From assembly GCA_902491765.1 (NCBI GenBank), contig CABUIY010000028.1, forward strand, positions 1-21,201: DNA of 21,201 nucleotides. Direction: 5' to 3'. The notes under the pieces are model-generated. The model had not been told where the DNA came from. It saw only the letters and a program-made list of their open reading frames with translations, and did not search any database. How positions within the stretch are numbered: the stretch's first letter is position 1; every line of letters starts with the position of its first letter. Both the position numbers and the translations under genes were made by a program. The DNA comes from an uncultured Collinsella sp. (GTDB taxonomy: Bacteria; Actinomycetota; Coriobacteriia; Coriobacteriales; Coriobacteriaceae). Below, piece by piece: positions 6,535 through 12,958 of this stretch.

Positions 6535-7852
6535 TGAACGTGCTCCAAACGTGATGCAGGCCGGCGATGAACTTGTCGATGTCGGCCTTGTCGTTGTAGA
6601 AGGCCACGCTGGCGCGGCAGCAGGCAAGGTTCTCGACGCCCAGCCAGGTGAGCAGCGGCTGTGCGCAGTGGTGACCGGCGCGGATGCAAACGCCGTCCAT
6701 GTCCATGATGCTCGCGACATCGTGCGGGTGGATGCCCTTGACGTTAAAGCTCACGACGCCGTGATGGTTGTCCCAATAGATGGAGCCGATGATCTGGACA
6801 AAGTCGAGCTGCATGAGCTCGCCCATCAGGTAGTGGACGAGTGCCTGCTCGCGGGCCTGGATGTTTTCGTAGCCCACCGTGTTGACGAGGTAGTCGAGGG
6901 CGGCGCCTGTGGCGAAGATGCCGGCGGCATCCTGCGTGCCGGCCTCGAACTTCTCGGGGACGGGCGCCCAGACGGCGTCCTGCTCGGTGACCGAATCGAT
7001 CATCTCGCCGCCGGTGAGCATGGGCGGCATGGCGTTGAGCAGGTCCATCTTGCCCCACAGCACGCCGATGCCCATGGGGCCCATGGCCTTGTGTGCGCTA
7101 AAGGCAAAGAAGTCGGCGCCCAGATCGGCCACGTTGACCGGCATGTGCGGCAGCGACTGTGCGCCGTCGACAACCAGATAGCCGCCGTACTTGTGCACGA
7201 GCTTGCCGAGGTTCTTGACCGGGTTCTCGACGCCTAACACGTTGGAGACCTGACCCACGGCCAGAATCTTGGTCTTGGGACCCACCTTGGCCAGAACCTC
7301 CTCGGTGGTGAGCTGGCCGGTCTTGGTGGGATAGAGGTAGACAAGCTTGGCACCGGTCTCGCGGCAGACCTGCTGCCACGGGATCAGGTTGGAGTGGTGC
7401 TCCATGACGGTGATGACGACCTCGTCGCCGGGCTCCAGCACTGTGGGCGCAAAGCTCTTGGCGACTAGGTTGAGCGACTCGCTGGTGTTGCGGGTGAAGA
7501 CGACTTCGTTAGCCTGGGCGGCGCCGATGAGGTCGGCGATCTGCTGGCGGACCTTGGCGATGGCATCGGTGGCCTCGACGGACAATGAGTACAGGCCGCG
7601 CAGGGGGTTGGCGTTCATGCGCTGGTAGAAGTCGCGCTCGGCGTCGAGCACGCAGGTGGGGCGCTGCGCGGTGGCAGCGCTATCGAGGAAGGCGATCTCG
7701 GGATGCTGCTGGAACAGCGGGAACTGCGCCTTGTAGGGGTTGGTCTCGATGTCGACGGTAGGCCAGCCGCGCGAGGCCTCGTCGCTGGCGTCGAGCTCCA
7801 TAGGCTCCGGTGCGGTACAGGTATCGCATTTAACGTGCTCGGTATCAATCAT
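6527..7852 (-). CDS. sufS: SufS, PLP-dependent cysteine desulfurase
   Basis: SufS removes sulfur from L-cysteine, leaving alanine and an enzyme persulfide that feeds SufU. The 441-residue class-V aminotransferase-fold protein shows H152 in MEHHSN (stacks on PLP), D229 in VVDGAQS, K255 in FSAHK (the Schiff-base lysine), and C396 in RAGHHCAQP (the persulfide cysteine). These mark a group II SufS/CsdA-type enzyme rather than IscS. It is about 35 residues longer at the N-terminus than typical SufS, and that extension contains a CDTC motif (C9, C12). The start is supported by GAGGAG and by a 4-base ATGA overlap with the sufD stop. A later Met18 would give a more usual length but lacks that arrangement. 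Confidence 0.96.
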   Translation of the reverse strand: MIDTEHVKCDTCTAPEPMELDASDEASRGWPTVDIETNPYKAQFPLFQQHPEIAFLDSAATAQRPTCVLDAERDFYQRMNANPLRGLYSLSVEATDAIAKVRQQIADLIGAAQANEVVFTRNTSESLNLVAKSFAPTVLEPGDEVVITVMEHHSNLIPWQQVCRETGAKLVYLYPTKTGQLTTEEVLAKVGPKTKILAVGQVSNVLGVENPVKNLGKLVHKYGGYLVVDGAQSLPHMPVNVADLGADFFAFSAHKAMGPMGIGVLWGKMDLLNAMPPMLTGGEMIDSVTEQDAVWAPVPEKFEAGTQDAAGIFATGAALDYLVNTVGYENIQAREQALVHYLMGELMQLDFVQIIGSIYWDNHHGVVSFNVKGIHPHDVASIMDMDGVCIRAGHHCAQPLLTWLGVENLACCRASVAFYNDKADIDKFIAGLHHVWSTFNG

Positions 7853-9228
7853 GCGAGCTCCTCTTCAAAGTTATCGATCAGGTTGTTGCCCAGACGGGCG
7901 ACGGCGGCGCGGGTGCGCTCATCGGTGGCGGAAAGCGCGGCGTCCTCCAGCTTGGCGCGGACGAACAGGTCCTCGGCGGCATTTTGGTCAAGGCCGCGAC
8001 AGGCGAGGTAGAACAGCTGCTCGTCGCGGACGTGGCCGATGGTGGCGCCGTGGTTGCCGGCGACGTCGTCCTCGTCGCAGAGAATGACGGGAACGGTCTT
8101 GTTGTCGACGCCCTTGTTGGCCAAAAGCACCGTCTCGCGCTCGGTGCCGGTTGCGCCCTTGCAACCGTGCACGAGGTCGATGGTGCCGCGGTAGACCTTC
8201 TTGGACGTGCCGGTCAGCACGCCGTTGGCGTCGATCTCGCACTCGGTCTTGCGGCCGCGGTGGCGCAGCTCGTAGTTAAAGTCGCGCACCTGCTCGCGGG
8301 CGCCCAGGTAGTCGGTATCGATCGTCACCTTGGCGGTGTCGCCCAGCAGGTCGCCGGCAAGGCCGGTGGCGCTGGCGCCGGCACCCAGGACGGTGTGCTG
8401 CACGTTGACGCGCGCGCCCTCGTCCAAGAACAGGCCAGTGTCGTCAAGCGCGATCCAGCTATCGTCGAGCGTCTGCGTGCAGGTCACGTTGACGGTGGCG
8501 TATTCGTGGGCACACACGCGTAGCGCGGAGCCCACGACACCCTCACCGGTAACGGGGGAGTCTAGGGCAATATGCAGATCGAGCGTCGACTGGGGACGGG
8601 CAACGACGTCGATGGCGGCAATCGCAGCCGCTGCGTCGACGCCGCTCACGCGCACAGTAACCGTGGCGTGCTGGTATGCGGGCACATCGATGACGACGCG
8701 CTTGGTGGCGTGGTCGGCCAGGTAGGTGTAGGCAGCCTCGCCCATACCGGTCTCGAAGGCCTCGGCAGGGGAGAGTTCCTCCTCGAGCTTGATAGCGCCG
8801 GCCTGGTAGACAGAGGTGGCGGGCACGTCGAGCTCGGTTTCTGGTGTGATGCGGGCGCGGTCGGCGGCATCACCGGGGGCGGAGGCGCGGCGCTCGGGGA
8901 AGCGCTCGGCCATGGCTTCCATGGCGGCGTCGAACGCGTCGTCCGAGCCGGCAAACTGCTCGCCCAGGCCCTCGACCTCAACGGCCTCGGCGGGGGCGGC
9001 AGCAAGCTCGTCCGAAAGCTCGAGCTTGGTCTGGTTCATCTTGAGCCAGCCCCATGTGGCGGCCGGCATCGCATTGACGCCCCCGATCTCCTGCAGCACG
9101 CCGTCTCGGGGCTCCGACCCTCCTCGCGTACCTTTAGTACGCGTCATCGGGCTCGTCGCTCCCGATACGTCGCACTGCAGAAGCTCGGATGACGTAAATG
9201 CGTTCGGCGTGTTCGTGGTCTGTTTCAT
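7849..9228 (-). CDS. sufD: SufD, SufBCD complex subunit
   Basis: SufD pairs with SufB and two SufC ATPases in the cytosolic scaffold that assembles Fe-S clusters. The 459-residue product has the N-terminal MPAATWGWLKMN segment (54-65), the right-handed beta-helix core, and the C-terminal family signature near GNHGATIGHV, RDEQLFYLACRGL and AEDLFVRA. The ATG at 9228 overlaps the sufB stop by one base (TAATG), and the stop overlaps sufS by ATGA. Residues 17-46 look foreign: an 84-base block bounded by CTGCAG encodes a basic, Gly/Ser/Thr/Arg-rich stretch. Removing it would join SSELLQ directly to EIGGVN in frame. The body is less conserved than SufB, as is normal for SufD. A longer frame to 9771 is only the sufB shadow. 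Confidence 0.94.
   Translation of the reverse strand: MKQTTNTPNAFTSSELLQCDVSGATSPMTRTKGTRGGSEPRDGVLQEIGGVNAMPAATWGWLKMNQTKLELSDELAAAPAEAVEVEGLGEQFAGSDDAFDAAMEAMAERFPERRASAPGDAADRARITPETELDVPATSVYQAGAIKLEEELSPAEAFETGMGEAAYTYLADHATKRVVIDVPAYQHATVTVRVSGVDAAAAIAAIDVVARPQSTLDLHIALDSPVTGEGVVGSALRVCAHEYATVNVTCTQTLDDSWIALDDTGLFLDEGARVNVQHTVLGAGASATGLAGDLLGDTAKVTIDTDYLGAREQVRDFNYELRHRGRKTECEIDANGVLTGTSKKVYRGTIDLVHGCKGATGTERETVLLANKGVDNKTVPVILCDEDDVAGNHGATIGHVRDEQLFYLACRGLDQNAAEDLFVRAKLEDAALSATDERTRAAVARLGNNLIDNFEEELA
9091..9180 (-). mobile_element. In-frame palindromic insertion in the 5' part of sufD
   Basis: The sequence CTGCAG occurs at 9091-9096 and at 9175-9180, exactly 84 bases (28 codons) apart. 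The DNA between them is dyad-rich: GCGTAC (9126-9131) pairs with GTACGC (9137-9142), and the flanks CGGGGCTCCGAC (9106-9117) and GTCGCTCCCG (9155-9164) are near-complementary. Excising one copy plus the interior restores a sensible SufD N-terminus. This is the pattern of a small palindromic element with a target duplication that is tolerated inside a coding sequence. CTGCAG is itself a palindrome, so the duplication is suggestive only. Confidence 0.6.
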
Positions 9229-10640
9229 TATCCGATCGCTCCTTCCATCTCGAGCTTGATCAGGTTGTTCATCTCGACGGCGTACTCCAGCGGCAGCTCC
9301 TTGGAGACCGGGTTGGCAAAGCCGTTGACAATCATGGTGCGGGCCTCTTCCTCCGAGATACCGCGGCTCATCAGGTAGAACACCTTGTCGTCGCCGATGC
9401 GGCCGATAGTGGCCTCGTGGCCGATGTCGACATTCTTGGCGCGGATGTCCATAGCGGGGATGGTGTCGGAGCGGCTCTGGTCGTCGAGCATGAGCGACTG
9501 GCAGCTCACGGTTGCCTTGGAGCCCTCGGCCTTGGGCGTGGCCACGATGGAGCTGCGGAAGGTCTGAATACCGCCGCTCTTGGAGATGCCCTTGGTCTCG
9601 ACGGTCGCCGAGGTCTCGGGCGCGTTGAGCACGACCTTGCAGCCGGTATCGAGGTTCTGGCCGGCACCGGCAAAGGTGATGCCGGTAAAGCTCGAGCGGG
9701 CGCGGCGGCCGTTGAGCACGCTCATGGGGTAGAGATAGCCCACATGGCTGCCGAAAGAGCCGCTGATCCACTCGATGTCGCCGTCCTCGTCCACGCGCGC
9801 ACGCTTGGTGTTGAGGTTGTACATGTTCTTGGACCAGTTCTCGATGGTCGAGTAGCGCAGGTGCGCGCGCTTGCCCACAAAGAGCTCCACAGCACCGGCG
9901 TGGAGGTTGGCCACGTTGTACTTGGGCGCGGAGCAGCCCTCGATAAAGTGCAGGTCGGCGTCGTCCTCGACGATGATAAGCGTGTGCTCAAACTGGCCGG
10001 CGCCCTTGGCGTTGAGGCGGAAGTAGCTCTGCAGCGGGAAGTCGAGCTTGGTGCCCTTGGGCACGTAGACAAACGAGCCGCCCGACCATACGGCACCGTG
10101 CAGGGCCGCAAACTTGTGGTCGGTGGGCGGGATGAGCGTCATAAACTTCTCGTGGATGAGCGGCTCCCACTGCGGGTCGTGCAGGGCCTCCTCGATGCCG
10201 GAGTAGACGATGCCCATCTTGGAGGCGGTGTCTTGCATGTTGTGGTAGACGAGCTCGGAGTCGTACTGCGCGCCGACGCCCGCCAGGTAGCTGCGCTCGG
10301 CCTCGGGAATGCCCAGGCGCTCAAAAGTGTTCTTGATGTCGTCGGGCACCGACTCCCAGTCATGCTTTTGGTCAGTGTTGGGCTTGACGTAGGTGACGAT
10401 GTTGTCCATGTCCAGGCCCTCGATGGAGGGACCCCACGTCGGGTCGGGAAAACGGTTGAAGATATCGAGGGACTTGAGGCGCAGGTCGAGCATCCACTGC
10501 GGCTCGTCCTTCTTGGCGCTGATCTCGCGCACGATGTCGGGCGTGATGCCGGCGTCGAGTCGCTCGAAACCCTCCTCGCCATAGGTGAAGTCGTAGAGGC
10601 TGCGGTCGATGTCCGCGACCTCGGTGCGGTTCTTGGTCAT
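9228..10640 (-). CDS. sufB: SufB, Fe-S cluster assembly scaffold subunit
   Basis: SufB is the core subunit on which sulfur and iron are assembled in the SufBCD complex. The 470-residue product has the SufB-type N-terminus (GEEGFERLDAGIT), HGAVWSGGSFVYVPKG near 181-196, and the HFIEGCSAPKY segment with C236. It also has VSCQSLMLDD with C380, H408 in DIGHEATIG, and a closing SRGISEEEARTMIVNGF motif. C380 and H408 match the catalytic Cys/His pair described for E. coli SufB (C405/H433). Length is normal. The start at 10640 has a GGGGCG element upstream, 12 bases after the sufC stop. It overlaps sufD by one base. Confidence 0.97.
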   Translation of the reverse strand: MTKNRTEVADIDRSLYDFTYGEEGFERLDAGITPDIVREISAKKDEPQWMLDLRLKSLDIFNRFPDPTWGPSIEGLDMDNIVTYVKPNTDQKHDWESVPDDIKNTFERLGIPEAERSYLAGVGAQYDSELVYHNMQDTASKMGIVYSGIEEALHDPQWEPLIHEKFMTLIPPTDHKFAALHGAVWSGGSFVYVPKGTKLDFPLQSYFRLNAKGAGQFEHTLIIVEDDADLHFIEGCSAPKYNVANLHAGAVELFVGKRAHLRYSTIENWSKNMYNLNTKRARVDEDGDIEWISGSFGSHVGYLYPMSVLNGRRARSSFTGITFAGAGQNLDTGCKVVLNAPETSATVETKGISKSGGIQTFRSSIVATPKAEGSKATVSCQSLMLDDQSRSDTIPAMDIRAKNVDIGHEATIGRIGDDKVFYLMSRGISEEEARTMIVNGFANPVSKELPLEYAVEMNNLIKLEMEGAIG

Positions 10641-10652
10641 TGCGTCGCCCCT

Positions 10653-11453
10653 TTACGCCTGCTGCTCGGCAGCGGCGGCCTCGACCTGGGCGCGCTTCTC
10701 GGCGGCCTCGCGCTCGAAGGTCTCAAAGCCGTTCTTGTCGATCCAGGGGATCAGCGAGGCGTCGTCCTCGCGCACGATGTGGCCCTTGACCATAACGTGG
10801 ACGCGGTCGACGTCCAAGTGTTCCAGGATGCGCGTGTTGTGCGTGATGATGAGCATGGAGCCGTCGCAGCTCTTGCGGTAGGCGTCCATACCGTGGCTGA
10901 CGGTGGACAGGGCGTCGACGTCCAGACCGGAGTCGGTCTCGTCCAGGATGGCGAGCTTGGGCTGCAGCAGCAGAAGCTGGAGCATCTCGACCTTCTTCTT
11001 CTCGCCGCCCGAGAAGCCCACGCCCAGCTCGCGGTTGAGGTAGGCGGTATCCATGTTGAGCTCGGCCGCGAGCTCCTTGACGCGACGGCGGAACTCCTTG
11101 CCCTTCATCTCCAGGCCGGGGCGGCCGGCGATACTGGCGCGCAAAAAGCTCGACAGCGGCACGCCGGGGATCTCGACCGGTGCCTGGAAGCTCAGGAACA
11201 GGCCGGCGCGCGAGCGCTTGTCGGTGGTGAGCTCGGTGATGTCCTGGCCGTCAAAGACGATGCGGCCGTCCTGCACGGTGTAGACTGGGTCGCCCATGAC
11301 CAGGTGGCCAAGGGTGGATTTGCCGGCGCCGTTGGGGCCCATCAGCACATGGGTCTCGCCGGCGGCGACGTTGAGGTTGACGTTGTGGAGGATGGTCTTC
11401 TCGTCCACGGAGGCGGTCAGACCTTCGATGGAAAGCAGCGGATTTGCACTCAT
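10653..11453 (-). CDS. sufC: SufC, ABC-type ATPase of the SUF complex
   Basis: SufC is the cytosolic ATPase that drives conformational change in SufBCD. The 266-residue product has Walker A GPNGAGKST (39-47), the Q-loop FQAPVEIPG typical of SufC, signature GFSGGEKKK, Walker B LAILDETDSGLD and H-loop IITHNTR. The C-terminal tail after about 245 is Ala/Glu-rich and somewhat longer than usual. The ATG at 11453 was chosen because GAGGGA lies six bases upstream; the upstream ATG at 11483 adds ten residues and lacks a ribosome binding site. It is the first gene of the operon, facing the divergent Rrf2 regulator across 225 bases. Confidence 0.96.
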   Translation of the reverse strand: MSANPLLSIEGLTASVDEKTILHNVNLNVAAGETHVLMGPNGAGKSTLGHLVMGDPVYTVQDGRIVFDGQDITELTTDKRSRAGLFLSFQAPVEIPGVPLSSFLRASIAGRPGLEMKGKEFRRRVKELAAELNMDTAYLNRELGVGFSGGEKKKVEMLQLLLLQPKLAILDETDSGLDVDALSTVSHGMDAYRKSCDGSMLIITHNTRILEHLDVDRVHVMVKGHIVREDDASLIPWIDKNGFETFEREAAEKRAQVEAAAAEQQA

Positions 11454-11517
11454 GCTGTCCCTCTCTGTATATGGTGTACTCATGGGTGTACTAAACCCTA
11501 GGAATCTTCTCGGAATA

Positions 11518-11545
11518 AAGTTACTATGGGTTCGGCGTTAGTCAA
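11518..11545 (-). promoter_or_regulatory. sufC: Candidate SUF operon promoter
   Basis: On the minus strand TTGACT (11545-11540) is a good -35 match. At a spacing of 16 it is followed by a weak -10, TAACTT (11523-11518), about 65 bases upstream of the sufC start. A poor -10 is common at promoters controlled by Fe-S regulators, but the assignment is by eye. Confidence 0.35.
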
Positions 11546-11561
11546 GGGAAAACCCGACTAA
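11538..11561. promoter_or_regulatory. Dyad overlapping the candidate SUF -35 box
   Basis: TTAGTC-aa-GGG (11538-11548) faces CCC-GACTAA (11553-11561) across AAAA, a nine-pair imperfect inverted repeat. It covers the candidate -35 element of the SUF operon, so a bound regulator would block transcription. It is a plausible operator for the adjacent Rrf2 protein. Confidence 0.45.
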
Positions 11562-11580
11562 TCCACTCGACTTTTTAGAT

Positions 11581-11636
11581 TGTGGGACAAAATCAACAGT
11601 AGTGTTTGTCCCACAGACTTTAAGATTTGGGACAAA
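11581..11636. promoter_or_regulatory. Perfect 11-bp inverted repeat plus a third half-site in the suf/rrf2 intergenic region
   Basis: TGTGGGACAAA (11581-11591) is exactly reverse-complementary to TTTGTCCCACA (11605-11615). A third half-site, TTTGGGACAAA, follows at 11626-11636, only 42 bases before the Rrf2 start. The arrangement suggests an operator cluster for autoregulation by the Rrf2 protein. A hairpin in a leader RNA is possible too. The same core word at 2400-2410 beside a terminator is a caution that the motif may be common in this genome. Confidence 0.5.
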
Positions 11637-11678
11637 TACTTCTGATTATTTTGCCCCATGCGCGATGGGAGGGTAGGT

Positions 11679-12110
11679 ATGCTCATTTCTTCTAAGGGCC
11701 GCTATGCCCTCCGGTTGATGATCTATATCGCGGCGCTCGGTGACGCCGAGGGCAAGATTGCCCTGCGCGAGGTCGCCGACCGTGAGCATATCTCGCAGAA
11801 GTATCTGGAGCAGCTGGTTCGTCCGCTCATGAAGGCGGGCCTGCTTAAGAGCGTGCGCGGCAAGGGCGGCGGCTACATGATGGCCAAGGACCCGGCCGAA
11901 GTGCGCGCCGGCGACATCTTGCGTGCCGTCGAGGGCAGCACGGCCCCGGTGGCGTGCGATGGCATCGACAACAGCTGCACCCGCAGTGACCTGTGCTCGA
12001 CCGTCAAGTTCTGGCGCGGCCTGGACGACGTGATCGAAAAGTACGTCGACGGCGTGACGCTGGCAGACCTAGCTGCCGTCCCCGAGATTCACTTCGACAT
12101 TAAGCTGTAG
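11679..12110 (+). CDS. Rrf2-family (IscR/SufR-like) Fe-S sensing transcriptional regulator
   Basis: The 143-residue product is an Rrf2 protein. It has an N-terminal winged helix-turn-helix (MLISSKGRYALRLM, then LREVADREHISQKYLEQLVRPL), a wing at VRGKGGGYMMAKDP, and three cysteines, C93, C100 and C106 (CX6CX5C). The cysteines sit where IscR and NsrR bind a Fe-S cluster. Such proteins repress or activate Fe-S assembly genes according to cluster status. It is divergent from sufC and shares with it an intergenic region containing two dyads, which strongly suggests control of the SUF operon and of itself. The ATG at 11679 has GGGAGG upstream; the ATG at 11658 does not. The MntA gene begins eight bases after its stop. 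Confidence 0.93.
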   Translation: MLISSKGRYALRLMIYIAALGDAEGKIALREVADREHISQKYLEQLVRPLMKAGLLKSVRGKGGGYMMAKDPAEVRAGDILRAVEGSTAPVACDGIDNSCTRSDLCSTVKFWRGLDDVIEKYVDGVTLADLAAVPEIHFDIKL

Positions 12111-12118
12111 GGTTGCAA

Positions 12119-12406
12119 ATGGCATCTCTCGACAAGGTGTACAAGCAAATCAAAGTTTTTGCCCGGGAATGTGATGCCGAGAAGGTTGTGCTTTTTGGCT
12201 CTCGCGCTCGAGGCGACAACTTGCCTAAGAGCGATATTGATATTGCTGTAGCGGGTTGCCGGGATTTCGACGGTTTCTCATATTTGATTGAGGAGCGTCT
12301 TGATACTCTTTTAGACGTAGACGTTGTCAATCTCGACGAGTCCTTATCGCAGCAATTGCTCGATGAAATTGCCAGGGATGGTGTGATTCTGTATGAAAAA
12401 ATATGA
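12119..12406 (+). CDS. mntA: MntA-like nucleotidyltransferase antitoxin
   Basis: The 95-residue product is a minimal nucleotidyltransferase. GSRARG at 27-32 and SDIDIAV at 38-44 give the GS...DxD signature, with D68 in LDVDVVNL as the third acidic residue. In the MntA/HepT type VII toxin-antitoxin systems this enzyme adenylylates the HEPN toxin and so silences it. The partner gene overlaps its end by 14 bases. The start ATG at 12119 is used; a TTG six bases earlier is possible. Lying eight bases behind the Rrf2 gene, it is probably read from the same promoter. AT content is higher than in the SUF genes, which fits acquisition. Confidence 0.9.
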   Translation: MASLDKVYKQIKVFARECDAEKVVLFGSRARGDNLPKSDIDIAVAGCRDFDGFSYLIEERLDTLLDVDVVNLDESLSQQLLDEIARDGVILYEKI

Positions 12407-12812
12407 GAACTTTGCCAGCGCCTTGGTGAATCTTGAGGATGCGCCCAATCAGGATCTCAACAATGATTTTGTTCAGAGTGGATTGATTAATAAGTTCAAT
12501 CTTCAATTTGAACTGAGCTGGAAGCTCCTTAAGCGTCTGCTCGAGTATGAGGGCGCCACGCTTGCCGCGTCGGGGTCTCCTCGTGCCATCTTGAAGGAGT
12601 CCTACCGATTCTACGACTTTATTGATGAGGCGGCCTGGCTAGATATGCTCAGAGATCGCAATACGAACGTCCATATCTATGACAACAAGCTCGCTCAAGA
12701 TTTGATTCAGCGCATCTTGAACGTCTATATCCCTGCTTTCTGCCAGTTGAGGGACGGGTTGATGGAGCGTTACGGCGAGCTTCTGTTGGCGCCCGACGAC
12801 CAGTTTGTTTAA
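12393..12812 (+). CDS. hepT: HepT-like HEPN toxin (HI0074-type nucleotidyltransferase partner)
   Basis: The 139-residue helical protein belongs to the HEPN group formerly called nucleotidyltransferase substrate-binding protein (HI0074 type). Residues 32-50 (NKFNLQFELSWKLLKRLLE) are the typical first helix. The RNase motif RNTNVH (R89 to H94) is followed by I-Y, giving RX4HXY with Y96. In characterised HepT toxins the His/Arg pair cleaves RNA and the Tyr is the residue AMPylated by MntA. All three are present, so both toxin and control site look intact. The ATG is inside mntA (14-base overlap), implying coupled translation. No terminator with a T-run follows. Confidence 0.9.
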   Translation: MKKYENFASALVNLEDAPNQDLNNDFVQSGLINKFNLQFELSWKLLKRLLEYEGATLAASGSPRAILKESYRFYDFIDEAAWLDMLRDRNTNVHIYDNKLAQDLIQRILNVYIPAFCQLRDGLMERYGELLLAPDDQFV

Positions 12813-12815
12813 TTT

Positions 12816-12845
12816 CTTAAGATTTCGTAATTCCTTAAGATTTCG
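12816..12845 (+). repeat. Short tandem direct repeat after hepT
   Basis: CTTAAGATTTCG occurs at 12816-12827 and 12834-12845 with an 18-base period; the flanking bases AATT(T/C) are also shared. CTTAAG is itself a palindrome, so the pair could fold, but no T-tract follows. Confidence 0.6.
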
Positions 12846-12872
12846 CGGAGGGTTGTTGCCGTTTACCGAGGG

Positions 12873-12888
12873 GTTGTTGTGCAACAAC
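12873..12888. promoter_or_regulatory. Dyad upstream of the surface-protein gene
   Basis: GTTGTTG (12873-12879) and CAACAAC (12882-12888) form a 7-bp inverted repeat around TG, about 70 bases before the surface-protein start. GGGTTGTTG also occurs at 12850-12858. It could be an operator; no -35/-10 pair could be fixed confidently nearby. Confidence 0.35.
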
Positions 12889-12958
12889 GGGCGAGCTGCA
12901 ATACTTATTTTTATCTTTGCAAACTGAACTTTAACTACACCAATGCAGGGAGGATCTT

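Noticed and set aside
11483..11483. Upstream ATG for sufC
   Set aside because: No ribosome binding site precedes it, while the ATG at 11453 has GAGGGA at good spacing.
9198..11501. 767-codon plus-strand open frame opposite sufB and sufC
   Set aside because: It is the antisense shadow of sufB/sufC, with low-complexity composition and no motifs.
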